IMG/VR virus record: IMGVR_UViG_3300027782_000030
Coordinates: 124,001 to 188,000 of that record
Source of the DNA: a virus
Strand: one strand, 5' to 3'
Length of the DNA: 64,000 nucleotides
Shown: in pieces, positions 35,601 to 43,855 of the stretch
Numbering within the stretch: the first letter of the stretch is position 1
Layout of the letters: every line of letters starts with the position of its first letter
Translations under genes and position numbers: made by a program
The notes under the pieces: generated by a model
Told to the model about the DNA's origin: nothing
The model's database searches: none
Seen by the model: the letters and a program-made list of their open reading frames with translations, nothing else

Positions 35601-35845
35601 AAGACTATATAGAAACCAAGGTACATTACTTCAGAGTAGGTGATGCAGAAGATCCTGATATCTATGCCGCTCAACCTCTTTGGGAATTCCAACAATCAGA
35701 AAAAGGTAAGTGGATTATGGAAAATTCTATAGAAACACCTACTTGGCATAGACATGTAGATCATAATACATTTGGGTATGGTTATTATGTTACCGCTAAA
35801 TTGCCTAAAGAAAAATATACATTTTTCAAACTTAAGTTTGATTAA
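35597..35845 (+). CDS. 82-residue protein of unknown function
   Basis: Translationally coupled to thyA. Aromatic-rich, with HYFRVGDAEDPDIYAAQPLW and WHRHVDHNTFGYGYYVTA. No domain recognised. Ends just before a late-promoter octamer, so it is the last gene of the middle operon. Confidence 0.6.
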   Translation: MKDYIETKVHYFRVGDAEDPDIYAAQPLWEFQQSEKGKWIMENSIETPTWHRHVDHNTFGYGYYVTAKLPKEKYTFFKLKFD

Positions 35846-35857
35846 TTGATTCCCGTA

Positions 35858-35865
35858 GATAAATA
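35858..35865 (+). promoter_or_regulatory. Late-promoter-like octamer GATAAATA
   Basis: Predicted start is base 35871, the A of the spanin ATG, so the mRNA would be leaderless. The octamer sits in the loop of a 6-bp hairpin (CCCGTA/TACGGG). Confidence 0.6.
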
Positions 35866-35870
35866 CGGGC

Positions 35871-36338
35871 ATGTGGATCTTATCTGTTTTACCTAGTTAC
35901 GCTATACATGGTTTATTAACTGTTGGTATTATTGGTGTAATTCTAGGCTTTGTATTAGGGTTTATACCACTTGTTGGCAAGTATAAACTCCCTATTCAAA
36001 TTATCAGTATATTCGTACTAACACTTGCCTTATACTTAGAAGGTGGGTTAGAAAATGAACGCATATGGCAATCGAAAGTAAAAGAAGTAGAAGCTAAAGT
36101 TGCTGTATCAGAAGTCAAAGCTGTAGAAAAAACTGTAGAAATACAAGAAAAGATTGTAAACAAAACCAAGGTCATCAAACAAAAGGGCGATGATATAATA
36201 AAATATATTGATAATGAAATAATTAAAAAAGAAGAGATTATCAAGTATATAGAAAATTGTCCAGTGCCACAAGAAATCATTGAACAGCATAATAAGATTG
36301 TAAACTTATCTAGTCAATCCTCAGGAGAGAAGAAATGA
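35871..36338 (+). CDS. Inner-membrane spanin, Rz-like
   Basis: 155 residues. Two hydrophobic N-terminal segments (about 8-32 and 40-58) anchor it; residues ~60-135 are a long charged coiled coil (KVKEVEAKVAVSEVKAVEKT). This is the Rz layout, although Rz itself has one membrane segment. The next gene is an overlapping lipoprotein, the partner in a two-component spanin. Together they fuse inner and outer membranes in the final step of lysis of Gram-negative hosts. Confidence 0.75.
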   Translation: MWILSVLPSYAIHGLLTVGIIGVILGFVLGFIPLVGKYKLPIQIISIFVLTLALYLEGGLENERIWQSKVKEVEAKVAVSEVKAVEKTVEIQEKIVNKTKVIKQKGDDIIKYIDNEIIKKEEIIKYIENCPVPQEIIEQHNKIVNLSSQSSGEKK

Positions 36339-36604
36339 GGACGTTAATACCAGTAATATTATTGTTATCTGCTTGTGCTACCGCCCCTGTTCCAATAGAG
36401 CGTAAATTTCCTCCTTATCCTAGCGCATTAGCAGAAAAATGCGAACCGTTAAAACCTATTGAGCCTGGTGATAAAGTACCTATTACAGACATGTTAAAAG
36501 TTGTAGTAGAAAACTATGTGAGATATTATAATTGTGCAACCAAAGTTGAGAGTTGGCAAGAATGGTATACTGAGCAGAAAAAAATATTTGAAAGCGTGAA
36601 ATAA
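36335..36604 (+). CDS. Outer-membrane spanin lipoprotein, Rz1-like
   Basis: 89 residues. A short signal ends in a clear lipobox (LLLSAC), lipid site C14, followed by ATAPVPIERKFPPYP, proline-rich as in Rz1. It overlaps the inner-membrane partner by 4 nt. Larger than classical Rz1 (about 40 mature residues). Role follows from pairing and lipobox. Confidence 0.75.
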   Translation: MRTLIPVILLLSACATAPVPIERKFPPYPSALAEKCEPLKPIEPGDKVPITDMLKVVVENYVRYYNCATKVESWQEWYTEQKKIFESVK

Positions 36605-36631
36605 TTCTCAGTTTACAAAAGCCTACTGTGT

Positions 36632-36639
36632 GATAAATA
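36632..36639 (+). promoter_or_regulatory. Late-promoter-like octamer GATAAATA
   Basis: Followed by CTATATAG. Predicted start near 36645 gives an 18-nt leader before the ATG at 36663. Confidence 0.6.
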
Positions 36640-36662
36640 CTATATAGATTTGGAACATAGAT

Positions 36663-37193
36663 ATGGCCACAATTGAAGTCATTAATGTAGGGGCAACAGC
36701 CAATGATGGCGACGGTGATCCTTTACGCACTGCCTTTCAAAAGGTAAATAATAACTTTGCGAATATTAATGCAGTAAATTTCTCTACTCTACAAAGTATT
36801 ACTGTTGGTGTAGATCCGCAATTAATTTTAAGTACGCCTGCAAATGCTTTTACACAAGCCACTATGCAGATTAACTCTAGTAATGTTCTTAATGATGATA
36901 GTCAAAATATCATCATATATTCTGCTATTAATAATAGTTTAACTGATGTTAATTGGACCGATCAAAGTCAGCAATATTTTGGAAATCTTGTAACAGAATA
37001 TGATATGATAGTGGAAAATGGTAATGTTAATTTATATGTTCTTCCATTAGGCAATTCAGCAAATACAACTTTAGTTCATTTTATTTCTTATCAGATAACA
37101 TTCAATGCTATAGTACCTGGAAGCATATTAACTCTGACACAAGATACTGATTATGAGTTAGTAACCAACAATGGATTAATAATTACCACATGA
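36663..37193 (+). CDS. Tail-fibre-like virion protein (short)
   Basis: 176 residues. IEVINVGATANDGDGDPLR followed by TAFQKVNNNFANI is the N-terminal module found at the start of many phage tail fibres and baseplate proteins. The rest is beta-rich. It is far shorter than a full fibre, so it may be a fibre base, connector or cut-down copy. Late promoter upstream; the stop overlaps the next ATG. Confidence 0.7.
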   Translation: MATIEVINVGATANDGDGDPLRTAFQKVNNNFANINAVNFSTLQSITVGVDPQLILSTPANAFTQATMQINSSNVLNDDSQNIIIYSAINNSLTDVNWTDQSQQYFGNLVTEYDMIVENGNVNLYVLPLGNSANTTLVHFISYQITFNAIVPGSILTLTQDTDYELVTNNGLIITT

Positions 37194-37594
37194 GAGCAAA
37201 AGAATTTATTACCGAGCAACGGTTAGATCAAGTTCACGATGGTTTGGACGTAGCATCCATGGCTCTTCCTAATACATATGTTATTCCAAAGTTAAAAAAT
37301 AGTGACTTCTATGATTTATATCGTTTTGGTGTAGCAATTGCCGCAGTAAGAGGCGAAAGCGGTACTGACAATGTACAAAATAGTTATAAGCCTGATTTTA
37401 GAGCAGAAAGCAGTTGGGGAGAACATCAAGTAGTATCCTCAGAGTTTGATAAAGACATTGGTAAAACTATTGACCAAGCATTAAAGAAAGTTGGCAAATC
37501 CGGCAAGAAATTAGTAAGTACTCTTGGAAGTGATGAGATGGATGATACTGAATTCAACTCTCCAATTAAAGCCTTTAAGGGATATAAAAAATGA
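37190..37594 (+). CDS. MRA-x-EF small late protein (1 of 2)
   Basis: 134 residues. Starts MRAKEFITE and ends FKGYKK, both shared with the next gene although the middles differ. The sequence coding for FKGYKK plus stop (about 37575-37594) holds AAGGGA and the next ATG, so it also forms the next gene's ribosome binding site. Lies among late genes; virion or assembly role is a guess. Confidence 0.68.
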   Translation: MRAKEFITEQRLDQVHDGLDVASMALPNTYVIPKLKNSDFYDLYRFGVAIAAVRGESGTDNVQNSYKPDFRAESSWGEHQVVSSEFDKDIGKTIDQALKKVGKSGKKLVSTLGSDEMDDTEFNSPIKAFKGYKK

Positions 37595-37962
37595 GAGCGA
37601 GTGAATTTTTAGCAGAAGGTGATGGCAAATTAAATCATAACCATGCACAAGCATCTAAGGGAATTTATAAAGTTCGTGATCGGGGTGGTTATGATCGTAC
37701 CTATCACATAAACCGTTTAATGATGGCTGCTGCTATGGCTGATGGTAAGAGCCAAGATGCGGTTACAATGGACAACTCTAGTTTTGTTGAAAAATATAAC
37801 TCTGTTCATCCATATACCGAAGAAGAATATAATATGCTTATTTCCGCAACAAAGACTATCCCAACAGAAAAACATGAGGTTGTTCCTTATTCTAAGAGCC
37901 AAGAACCTGAAGATACTAATACCAAAAGTATTGCTGTAGGATTTAAGGGCTATAAAAAATAA
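37591..37962 (+). CDS. MRA-x-EF small late protein (2 of 2)
   Basis: 123 residues. Starts MRASEFLAE and ends GFKGYKK like its neighbour. The middle is rich in histidine, aspartate and asparagine (HNHAQASKGIYKVRDRGGYD). Shared ends with unlike middles suggest terminal tags for packaging or binding, or recombination at conserved ends. Confidence 0.68.
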   Translation: MRASEFLAEGDGKLNHNHAQASKGIYKVRDRGGYDRTYHINRLMMAAAMADGKSQDAVTMDNSSFVEKYNSVHPYTEEEYNMLISATKTIPTEKHEVVPYSKSQEPEDTNTKSIAVGFKGYKK

Positions 37963-37979
37963 TTTATCCTGCGTTTGCG

Positions 37980-37987
37980 AATAAATA
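37980..37987 (+). promoter_or_regulatory. Late-promoter-like octamer AATAAATA
   Basis: Predicted start is base 37993, exactly the A of the next ATG; leaderless mRNA predicted. Confidence 0.5.
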
Positions 37988-37992
37988 TATGC

Positions 37993-38232
37993 ATGGAGAC
38001 TGTTGCGTATGTATACAAGTGGACTCATGTACCTACTGGAAAATGGTATATAGGATCACGCACTAGATCGGGCTTTGGAAAAATACAGTCCGATGAATGG
38101 AAACTAAAAAATAGTATAGCCAATTCAGGTAAACCCAAACCACAACTTAATTGCCCACATTGCGGAGTTACAGGTGGTACTGGGGTCATGTCTAGATGGC
38201 ATTTTAATAACTGTAAACAAAAGAAAGACTAA
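37993..38232 (+). CDS. Internally deleted GIY-YIG homing endonuclease remnant
   Basis: 79 residues. YVYKWTHVPTGKWYIGSRT is the start of a GIY-YIG nuclease domain, and CPHCG with MSRWHFNNCK is the zinc-finger end of SegA-like homing enzymes. Almost the whole nuclease middle, including the catalytic glutamate, is missing. Probably inactive for cutting, but the frame is intact and could still bind DNA. ATG at 37993 chosen because the family starts there. Confidence 0.68.
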   Translation: METVAYVYKWTHVPTGKWYIGSRTRSGFGKIQSDEWKLKNSIANSGKPKPQLNCPHCGVTGGTGVMSRWHFNNCKQKKD

Positions 38233-38234
38233 CC

Positions 38235-38924
38235 ATGATTGATGTTAACCAAATTTTTGACACTGTTAAACTTAAATTTTATTATGAATATTTAGTAAAC
38301 TGTCATATCTATAGCGAAGGTGAAAGTCAGTTTCATAAACAACTGACTACAGAAGTTACTAAGACTTATATAGACCCATTAAATATTCCCAAAGATGCGA
38401 AAATTTTAGATTTAGGGTGTGGTCCAGGCTATTTCCTAGATGAAATGAAAGAGCGTGAGTATACAGATTTAACTGGTGTAACACTAAGTCCTGAAGATGT
38501 ACAAATTTGTGAAAATAAAGGTCATACTATCAAAAAGTATGATTTAAGTTTCTTACCACAAAAAGATGGGTATTATGATGAGTCAGTAGATTTTATATTT
38601 CTACGCCATGCATTAGAGCATAGTCCTTATCCTATCTTTAGTTTAATGGAATATAACCGTGTACTTAAACAAGGTGGCAAGATGTATATTGAAGTACCTG
38701 CCCCAAACTGTGAAAGACAGCATGAGTTTAACTTAAATCATTACAGTATCTTAGGAGAGGCTCAGTTATTAGCACTATTCATGCGTACTGGGTTTGATAC
38801 TAACATATTCAATAGTATTGAGTTTGATTTAGGTAGTCCTGGCGAAAATGGTGAAATTAAGAACTTTAAAGAAAAGTTTTACTGTATTGTTCTTACAAAA
38901 ACTAGACCCTTAGATATTAAATAA
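38235..38924 (+). CDS. Class I SAM-dependent methyltransferase
   Basis: 229 residues. SAM motif I is ILDLGCGPGYFLDEM (about 56-70); VDFIFLRHALEHSPYP and LKQGGKMYIEVP are motifs IV and post-IV. The substrate is not shown; the type is common in phage glycan and small-molecule pathways, yet it lies in the late module directly before terminase. Followed by a strong terminator. Confidence 0.82.
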   Translation: MIDVNQIFDTVKLKFYYEYLVNCHIYSEGESQFHKQLTTEVTKTYIDPLNIPKDAKILDLGCGPGYFLDEMKEREYTDLTGVTLSPEDVQICENKGHTIKKYDLSFLPQKDGYYDESVDFIFLRHALEHSPYPIFSLMEYNRVLKQGGKMYIEVPAPNCERQHEFNLNHYSILGEAQLLALFMRTGFDTNIFNSIEFDLGSPGENGEIKNFKEKFYCIVLTKTRPLDIK

Positions 38925-38930
38925 ACGATA

Positions 38931-38959
38931 AATACTCACTATGTAGTGAGTATTTTTTT
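38931..38959 (+). terminator. Rho-independent terminator before terminase gene
   Basis: Perfect 11-bp stem AATACTCACTA (38931-38941) with TAGTGAGTATT (38944-38954) and a run of seven T. Its left arm starts within a GATAAATA octamer. Confidence 0.85.
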
Positions 38960-38961
38960 AA

Positions 38962-38969
38962 GATAAATA
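38962..38969 (+). promoter_or_regulatory. Late-promoter-like octamer GATAAATA for terminase
   Basis: Lies just after the terminator. Predicted start near 38975 leaves a 30-nt leader that contains a hairpin. Confidence 0.55.
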
Positions 38970-38970
38970 T

Positions 38971-38994
38971 TAGTTTGGGAAGACGCCCAAACTA
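38971..38994 (+). other. Hairpin in terminase leader
   Basis: TAGTTTGGG (38971-38979) pairs perfectly with CCCAAACTA (38986-38994) across a 6-nt loop, ending 10 nt before the ATG. No T run follows, so it is more likely a translation or stability element than a terminator. Confidence 0.6.
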
Positions 38995-39004
38995 AATAAT
39001 AATT

Positions 39005-40552
39005 ATGAGTGGATCACCATCATTAGTTAAAACTCCTTATGTAAAAACTAAATTCGCAACACAAAAAGAATTAGATGATTTTGTTAAGTGTTGCGACCCA
39101 GTTACTGGTTATCTATACTTTATGGATAACTTCTTTATGATACAACATCCTACCAAGGGCAGCATGGTATATCATCCATGGGATTATCAAAAACGACTAA
39201 TTCATACATACCACAATTATCGTTTTAGTATTAGTTTGATGCCTCGTCAAAGCGGTAAATCTACTAGTGCTGCTGGCTATCTACTTTGGTATGCTATGTT
39301 CGTACCCGACTCTACTATTCTTATAGCAGCACATAAGTATACAGGCGCACAAGAAATCATGCAGCGTATTCGCTACGCATATGAAAATTGCCCTGACTAT
39401 ATTAAAGCAGGTGTTACTACATACAACAAAGGATCATTAGACTTTGAGAATGGTAGTCGTATAGTTTCAGCCACTACTACTGAAAATACAGGTCGTGGTA
39501 TGTCTATCACACTACTATACCTAGATGAGTTTGCGTTTGTTCGACCTACTATTGCTGAACAGTTTTGGACTTCTATTACACCTACACTATCAACTGGTGG
39601 TAAAGCAATTATCACTAGCACTCCGAATAGTGACGAAGATCAATTCGCTCTTATTTGGAAAGGTGCTAATAAAACAGAAGATTCATATGGCAATCAAACT
39701 GAATTAGGTGTAAATGGATTTAGAGCATATAGGGCACATTGGACTGAGCAACCTGGCAGGGATCAAAAATGGGCTGATGAAATGAAAGCCCAACTAGGAG
39801 AAGATAGATTCCGTCGTGAAATAGGCTGCGAATTTATTATTGCGGATGAAACCCTTATCAATCCTAGTACATTAATTGATTTAGAAGGTATTGAACCTAT
39901 CACTCGCATGGGACAAGTTCGCTGGTATAAAAAGCCTGAGAAAGGTAATATTTACGCAGTAGGATTGGATCCAAGTTTAGGCACTGGTGGTGATCCTGCT
40001 GCTATACAAATTTTTGAGGCTAATACTACTACCCAAATTGGTGAATGGAAACATAATAAAACAGATATACCTAATCAGATTAAATTATTAGCACAAATAA
40101 ACAAGTATATCGTAGAGTGTACAGGAGAAACTGATAATCTATATTATAGTATAGAGAACAATTCTATTGGTGAAGCCTCTCTAATATCATTGGCAGAATA
40201 TGGTGAAACTAATATACCAGGTATTTTTTTAAGTGAGTCAGGCAAAAAGCGTAGAGGATACAATACTACACAAAAGTCTAAAATCACTGCCTGTGCTAAA
40301 TTTAAAACGCTATTAGAAAGCAAGAAAATGAAAATTTATAGCAAAAGTTTGATATCAGAATTAAAGACTTTTGTTGCTAGTGGTGGTAGTTATGCGGCTA
40401 AGATAGGTGATACTGATGATTTGATTATGGCTTCATTGTTAACAGTTAGAATGCTACAATCTTTAAGTGATTACTATCATGACTTGGGAGAACAAATTCG
40501 TGACCATGATGAATACATTCAACCATTACCATTCTTCGCCGTCTTAAGTTAA
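39005..40552 (+). CDS. terL: Terminase large subunit, T4 gp17-like
   Basis: 515 residues. ATPase domain: Walker A MPRQSGKST (79-87), Walker B LLYLDEFAF (~169-177), ITSTPN coupling motif. Nuclease domain: VGLDPSLGTGGDPAA (first acidic site ~320), a YYSIENN segment and GDTDDLIMA near the end. Packages phage DNA into the prohead. Shorter than T4 gp17 (610 residues). It anchors the late module and the T4-like assignment. Confidence 0.93.
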   Translation: MSGSPSLVKTPYVKTKFATQKELDDFVKCCDPVTGYLYFMDNFFMIQHPTKGSMVYHPWDYQKRLIHTYHNYRFSISLMPRQSGKSTSAAGYLLWYAMFVPDSTILIAAHKYTGAQEIMQRIRYAYENCPDYIKAGVTTYNKGSLDFENGSRIVSATTTENTGRGMSITLLYLDEFAFVRPTIAEQFWTSITPTLSTGGKAIITSTPNSDEDQFALIWKGANKTEDSYGNQTELGVNGFRAYRAHWTEQPGRDQKWADEMKAQLGEDRFRREIGCEFIIADETLINPSTLIDLEGIEPITRMGQVRWYKKPEKGNIYAVGLDPSLGTGGDPAAIQIFEANTTTQIGEWKHNKTDIPNQIKLLAQINKYIVECTGETDNLYYSIENNSIGEASLISLAEYGETNIPGIFLSESGKKRRGYNTTQKSKITACAKFKTLLESKKMKIYSKSLISELKTFVASGGSYAAKIGDTDDLIMASLLTVRMLQSLSDYYHDLGEQIRDHDEYIQPLPFFAVLS

Positions 40553-40558
40553 TACAAA

Positions 40559-40566
40559 GATAAATA
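40559..40566 (+). promoter_or_regulatory. Late-promoter-like octamer GATAAATA
   Basis: Followed by CTAT then ATG at 40571; the predicted start (40572) falls within the start codon, so the message would be leaderless or one base off. Confidence 0.55.
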
Positions 40567-40570
40567 CTAT

Positions 40571-42664
40571 ATGCCCATTAAAACAGACTCATTAAACCGC
40601 GATTTATACAAATTACTCAAGGTAAGGGGTTACGATCCTATACCAAAAGGCAGCGATGGGGAAACAGTACCTGTTCCTGATGAAGCCGAAGTTTTTAAGT
40701 TTACTTTCAAAAAAGAAGGTAAACCGATAGACACTGCTTGGGTAACTATTGACAGTAACCAAGACTTAAAAATATATTATGATGATGATATTACTGACTC
40801 TACTAACGAAGATTTAGAATCAGGATCGTTTGATGATAGTTGGACTGGGTTTTTACAACAGTTAAAGATGTGGAGTCAACGCCGGCAGTTAGGTTTTGAT
40901 ACCGAAAACAAAGACCATTTAGCTAGTGATATGGCACAGAGGGATCATATGAAAAAGAAAGAAAACATAGCAGAAGGATATTATCCAATGGGTAAACAAG
41001 CAAGTTATAGTGACGCTATCCCTAGTGTCAAAATAATATTACAACATAACCGTAAACTTGAAGAAGGTGAACAGCGTTATCGTAATATTTCTAGAATTTT
41101 CGTTGAAAATGCTAATGGCGAACGCTTTTTACTTAACACTACTAAGCCAGGTCTTGCCCGAGTATATGCTAGACATATCGCAGAGGGTGGCACACCATAT
41201 GATGACCGCGCTAGTCATATTCAATCATTGGTTGAAGAATATGAAAAAATGGCAGGATTTGTCCGTGCTACACGCAATGGACAGTTTAATGAAAGTACCC
41301 AACGCTTAGTACTAGAAGGAGCTAATCATTATCAATCATTAAGAGAAACTCTAAGCCGCATGACAGGTCGTCGCGGATACAATATGTATTTTGAAAGTTG
41401 GACTCCTGCTCTAATGGAAGATGATAGTGAAGTTTCAGGTATTAATGAATTATTCGTTCAGGAAACACTAGATCCTAGAATTGAAAGTGCTATGCCAATT
41501 CTTAAGAAATTGCACAAGAAACTTGGTGAGATGAAAGAAGTTACTCAGTTAGAAGAGTGGGCAGATAGTTTAGTAAATGAATATAAGCAGGGTGATGACA
41601 GTGGTTATATTCAGCTATTACAAAGTAAATTAAAAGCAGGCAAGCCACTAACTCCCCAAGAAAAAGAAAAACTTAAAGCATATCTTGCGGCTAAACAGTT
41701 AGGTCTAAAAGAAGAAGGTGATAGTGGTCAAACAGCACTTAATCCAGTTGGTATTCCTGAAGATGAACTTGATGAAGGCAAGGGCGCTATAAGAAAATTC
41801 TTAGCAGGTTTAGGAATCATAGGTGCTTTAGGCGCACATATCAGTAGTGAAGACGAAGCCATAATACAAAGAATGGCTGTAAAGTATGACCAAGCGCAGA
41901 CTCCACAAGAGAAAGCACAAATCAAGCATGACATTGAAAGAGTTACAAAAGGTAGTTTAGTTAAAGAAGAAGATATAGAAGAAAGCGGGCTACAGGCATA
42001 TCTTGGTAATAAGAAATATGGCAAAGAAGGTATGGATGCTTTACGCAAAGCAGGCCGTGATGGTGCTAGTAAAGAAAAGATGGCATCAATTCGTTCTAAG
42101 TATGACAAACTAGATGAAGAACATATGGCGGAAGACTCATTAAATGAATGGGTAGATCCAGGCGCGCCATGTGCTCATTGCGGATTGTCACACGGACAAC
42201 ATCGTGTTCAGTTCAATAAAAAAAATCCAAATGTTAGTTTTATGAATCAAGACGATGAATGGAACGATTTGGAAATGAAAAATGCTGAAGACCACCCCTA
42301 TACGCCAAGTAAAGGTTATCGCCCACTATCGCAGCGAGAAGCAGAGTTGGTTGGATTTGACAATCTAAATGTTGATATACCAAACGATATATATGACCGT
42401 ATTAATAGTGTAAGACAGCGCCTAGCCCGAGTAGGTAAAGATGCCGGCAAACTTACAAGAGTCAAAGAGCAAGGTGTGGAAGAAGACCTTGATGCCAACC
42501 AAAAGCGTGTAGGACAATTAGGCCCAACCGAAAAGGTAGGTAAAAAAGGTGCGGTTGGTAAACTAGTTGGCGCTAGTGAAAGTTTTATCAATACAGTTGA
42601 CCAAGCAGTAACGACTGAAGGTGTAGAAGAATTGGCTGCACTAAAACGATTATTGGGTAAATAA
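40571..42664 (+). CDS. 697-residue late protein of unknown function
   Basis: Long, acidic, helical protein. Begins with a small alpha/beta domain (~1-110), then FVENANGERFLLNTTKPGLA and many helices with lysine/glutamate-rich stretches (~320-400, 470-520). A possible metal site APCAHCGLSHGQH lies near residue 530. Late octamer upstream and terminator downstream make it a single-gene late unit next to terminase. A virion or prohead-core role is plausible but unproven. Confidence 0.7.
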   Translation: MPIKTDSLNRDLYKLLKVRGYDPIPKGSDGETVPVPDEAEVFKFTFKKEGKPIDTAWVTIDSNQDLKIYYDDDITDSTNEDLESGSFDDSWTGFLQQLKMWSQRRQLGFDTENKDHLASDMAQRDHMKKKENIAEGYYPMGKQASYSDAIPSVKIILQHNRKLEEGEQRYRNISRIFVENANGERFLLNTTKPGLARVYARHIAEGGTPYDDRASHIQSLVEEYEKMAGFVRATRNGQFNESTQRLVLEGANHYQSLRETLSRMTGRRGYNMYFESWTPALMEDDSEVSGINELFVQETLDPRIESAMPILKKLHKKLGEMKEVTQLEEWADSLVNEYKQGDDSGYIQLLQSKLKAGKPLTPQEKEKLKAYLAAKQLGLKEEGDSGQTALNPVGIPEDELDEGKGAIRKFLAGLGIIGALGAHISSEDEAIIQRMAVKYDQAQTPQEKAQIKHDIERVTKGSLVKEEDIEESGLQAYLGNKKYGKEGMDALRKAGRDGASKEKMASIRSKYDKLDEEHMAEDSLNEWVDPGAPCAHCGLSHGQHRVQFNKKNPNVSFMNQDDEWNDLEMKNAEDHPYTPSKGYRPLSQREAELVGFDNLNVDIPNDIYDRINSVRQRLARVGKDAGKLTRVKEQGVEEDLDANQKRVGQLGPTEKVGKKGAVGKLVGASESFINTVDQAVTTEGVEELAALKRLLGK

Positions 42665-42673
42665 CTTTCTAAA

Positions 42674-42697
42674 AAACCTCACTTTTTAGTGAGGTTT
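42674..42697 (+). terminator. Terminator-like hairpin
   Basis: AAACCTCACT (42674-42683), TTTT loop, AGTGAGGTTT (42688-42697): 10-bp stem between the late module and the gp32 promoter. T tail is short; the A run on the other side would help minus-strand termination. Confidence 0.75.
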
Positions 42698-42719
42698 ACC
42701 ATATTCGGCATAAATACAC

Positions 42720-42748
42720 TTGACGCAGCATGAAAGTTGTTATATACT
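42720..42748 (+). promoter_or_regulatory. Sigma70-type promoter TTGACG-17-TATACT, with overlapping late octamer
   Basis: TTGACG at 42720 and TATACT at 42743 with 17-bp spacing. A CATAAATA octamer at 42710-42717 sits directly upstream, so gp32 may be read both early and late. The leader is long (about 80 nt). Confidence 0.75.
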
Positions 42749-42831
42749 TAGTACTGTGTTAGTTGTCTCCTGACAACGACATTTAAATCATATTTAGGCT
42801 CAAATTAGGCACATTTTTAAGGAGAAAACAA

Positions 42832-43812
42832 ATGGCAAGTCTAGCAGAAATCCGCGCTCGCATTTCAGCGCAAGAAAACAAGTCAACCAAGGGCTCTAAC
42901 GCCCAATCAGATAACGCAATCTACCCCCACTGGAACATGGATGAAGGTACTTCAGCTACCCTTCGTTTTCTTCCAGATGCGGAATCAAAGAATGAATTCT
43001 TTTGGGTAGAGCGAGCAATGATTAAACTCCCATTCAACGGAGTTAAAGGCGATTCTAATACTAAACAAATTCAGGTACAAGTCCCATGCGTAGAAATGTA
43101 TGGCGATAACTGTCCTATTTTGGCAGAAGTTCGTCCATGGTACAAGGACGAAAGTCTCAAGGAAATGGCTAATAAGTATTGGAAGAAACGCAGTTATATT
43201 TTTCAAGGGTTCGTTCGCCAAAACCCTATTCAGGATGACAAGACTCCTACGAATCCTATTCGTCGGTTTATTATCAGCCCACAAATTATTCCTATTATCC
43301 GTACTGGTTTGATGGATCCCGAGATCCTAGAACTTCCTACTGATTATGTTCGTGGATTGGATTTTAAAATTATTAAAACCAGCAAAGGTGGTTATGCTGA
43401 CTACAGTACCAGCAATTGGTCTCGTAGGGAAAGCGCACTGACCGAAGCCGAGCAACAAGCAATTGAAGAACATGGTCTTTTCAACTTGGTAGACTTCTTG
43501 CCCAAGAAGCCTAGTGAGGCTGAATTGCGTGTTATCAAAGAAATGTTTGAAGCAAGCGTTGAAGGTCGTCCATACGATAATGATCGTTGGGGAGCATACT
43601 ATCGTCCATATGGTCTAGAAGCACCTGCAGGAGCAACAGCGGCTCAAACACAAGCGACTACTAGTAGCGCACCCGCAACAGCACCCGTAGCAGATTCGCA
43701 TGATGACCATGATGATGAAGCATCAAGTCCAGTTGTAGTTCCCAAAAATGCTCAAAGCGATAAAGCGCAAGACATTTTGGCAATGATCCGAGCCAGACAA
43801 AAATCTGCTTAA
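42832..43812 (+). CDS. Single-stranded DNA-binding protein, gp32-like
   Basis: 326 residues. MASLAEIRARISAQE resembles the basic N-terminal cooperativity region of gp32-like proteins; ATLRFLPD, FFWVERAMIKLPF and VQVPC with YGDNCPILAE belong to the OB-fold core. The zinc-finger cysteines of T4 gp32 are only partly present. The tail is acidic (DSHDDHDDEASSP), as needed for partner contacts. A long leader with AAGGAG precedes it; gp32 in T4 controls its own translation, and the leader here might serve that. Confidence 0.87.
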   Translation: MASLAEIRARISAQENKSTKGSNAQSDNAIYPHWNMDEGTSATLRFLPDAESKNEFFWVERAMIKLPFNGVKGDSNTKQIQVQVPCVEMYGDNCPILAEVRPWYKDESLKEMANKYWKKRSYIFQGFVRQNPIQDDKTPTNPIRRFIISPQIIPIIRTGLMDPEILELPTDYVRGLDFKIIKTSKGGYADYSTSNWSRRESALTEAEQQAIEEHGLFNLVDFLPKKPSEAELRVIKEMFEASVEGRPYDNDRWGAYYRPYGLEAPAGATAAQTQATTSSAPATAPVADSHDDHDDEASSPVVVPKNAQSDKAQDILAMIRARQKSA

Positions 43813-43820
43813 TAGGAGTT

Positions 43821-43838
43821 AGGGAGCAAATGCTCCCT
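43821..43838 (+). other. Hairpin between gp32-like and BPSL0761-like genes
   Basis: AGGGAGCA (43821-43828) pairs with TGCTCCCT (43831-43838). No T run, so more likely a weak attenuator or mRNA stabiliser than a full terminator. Confidence 0.55.
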
Positions 43839-43855
43839 TACTTAGGAGAATTCCC

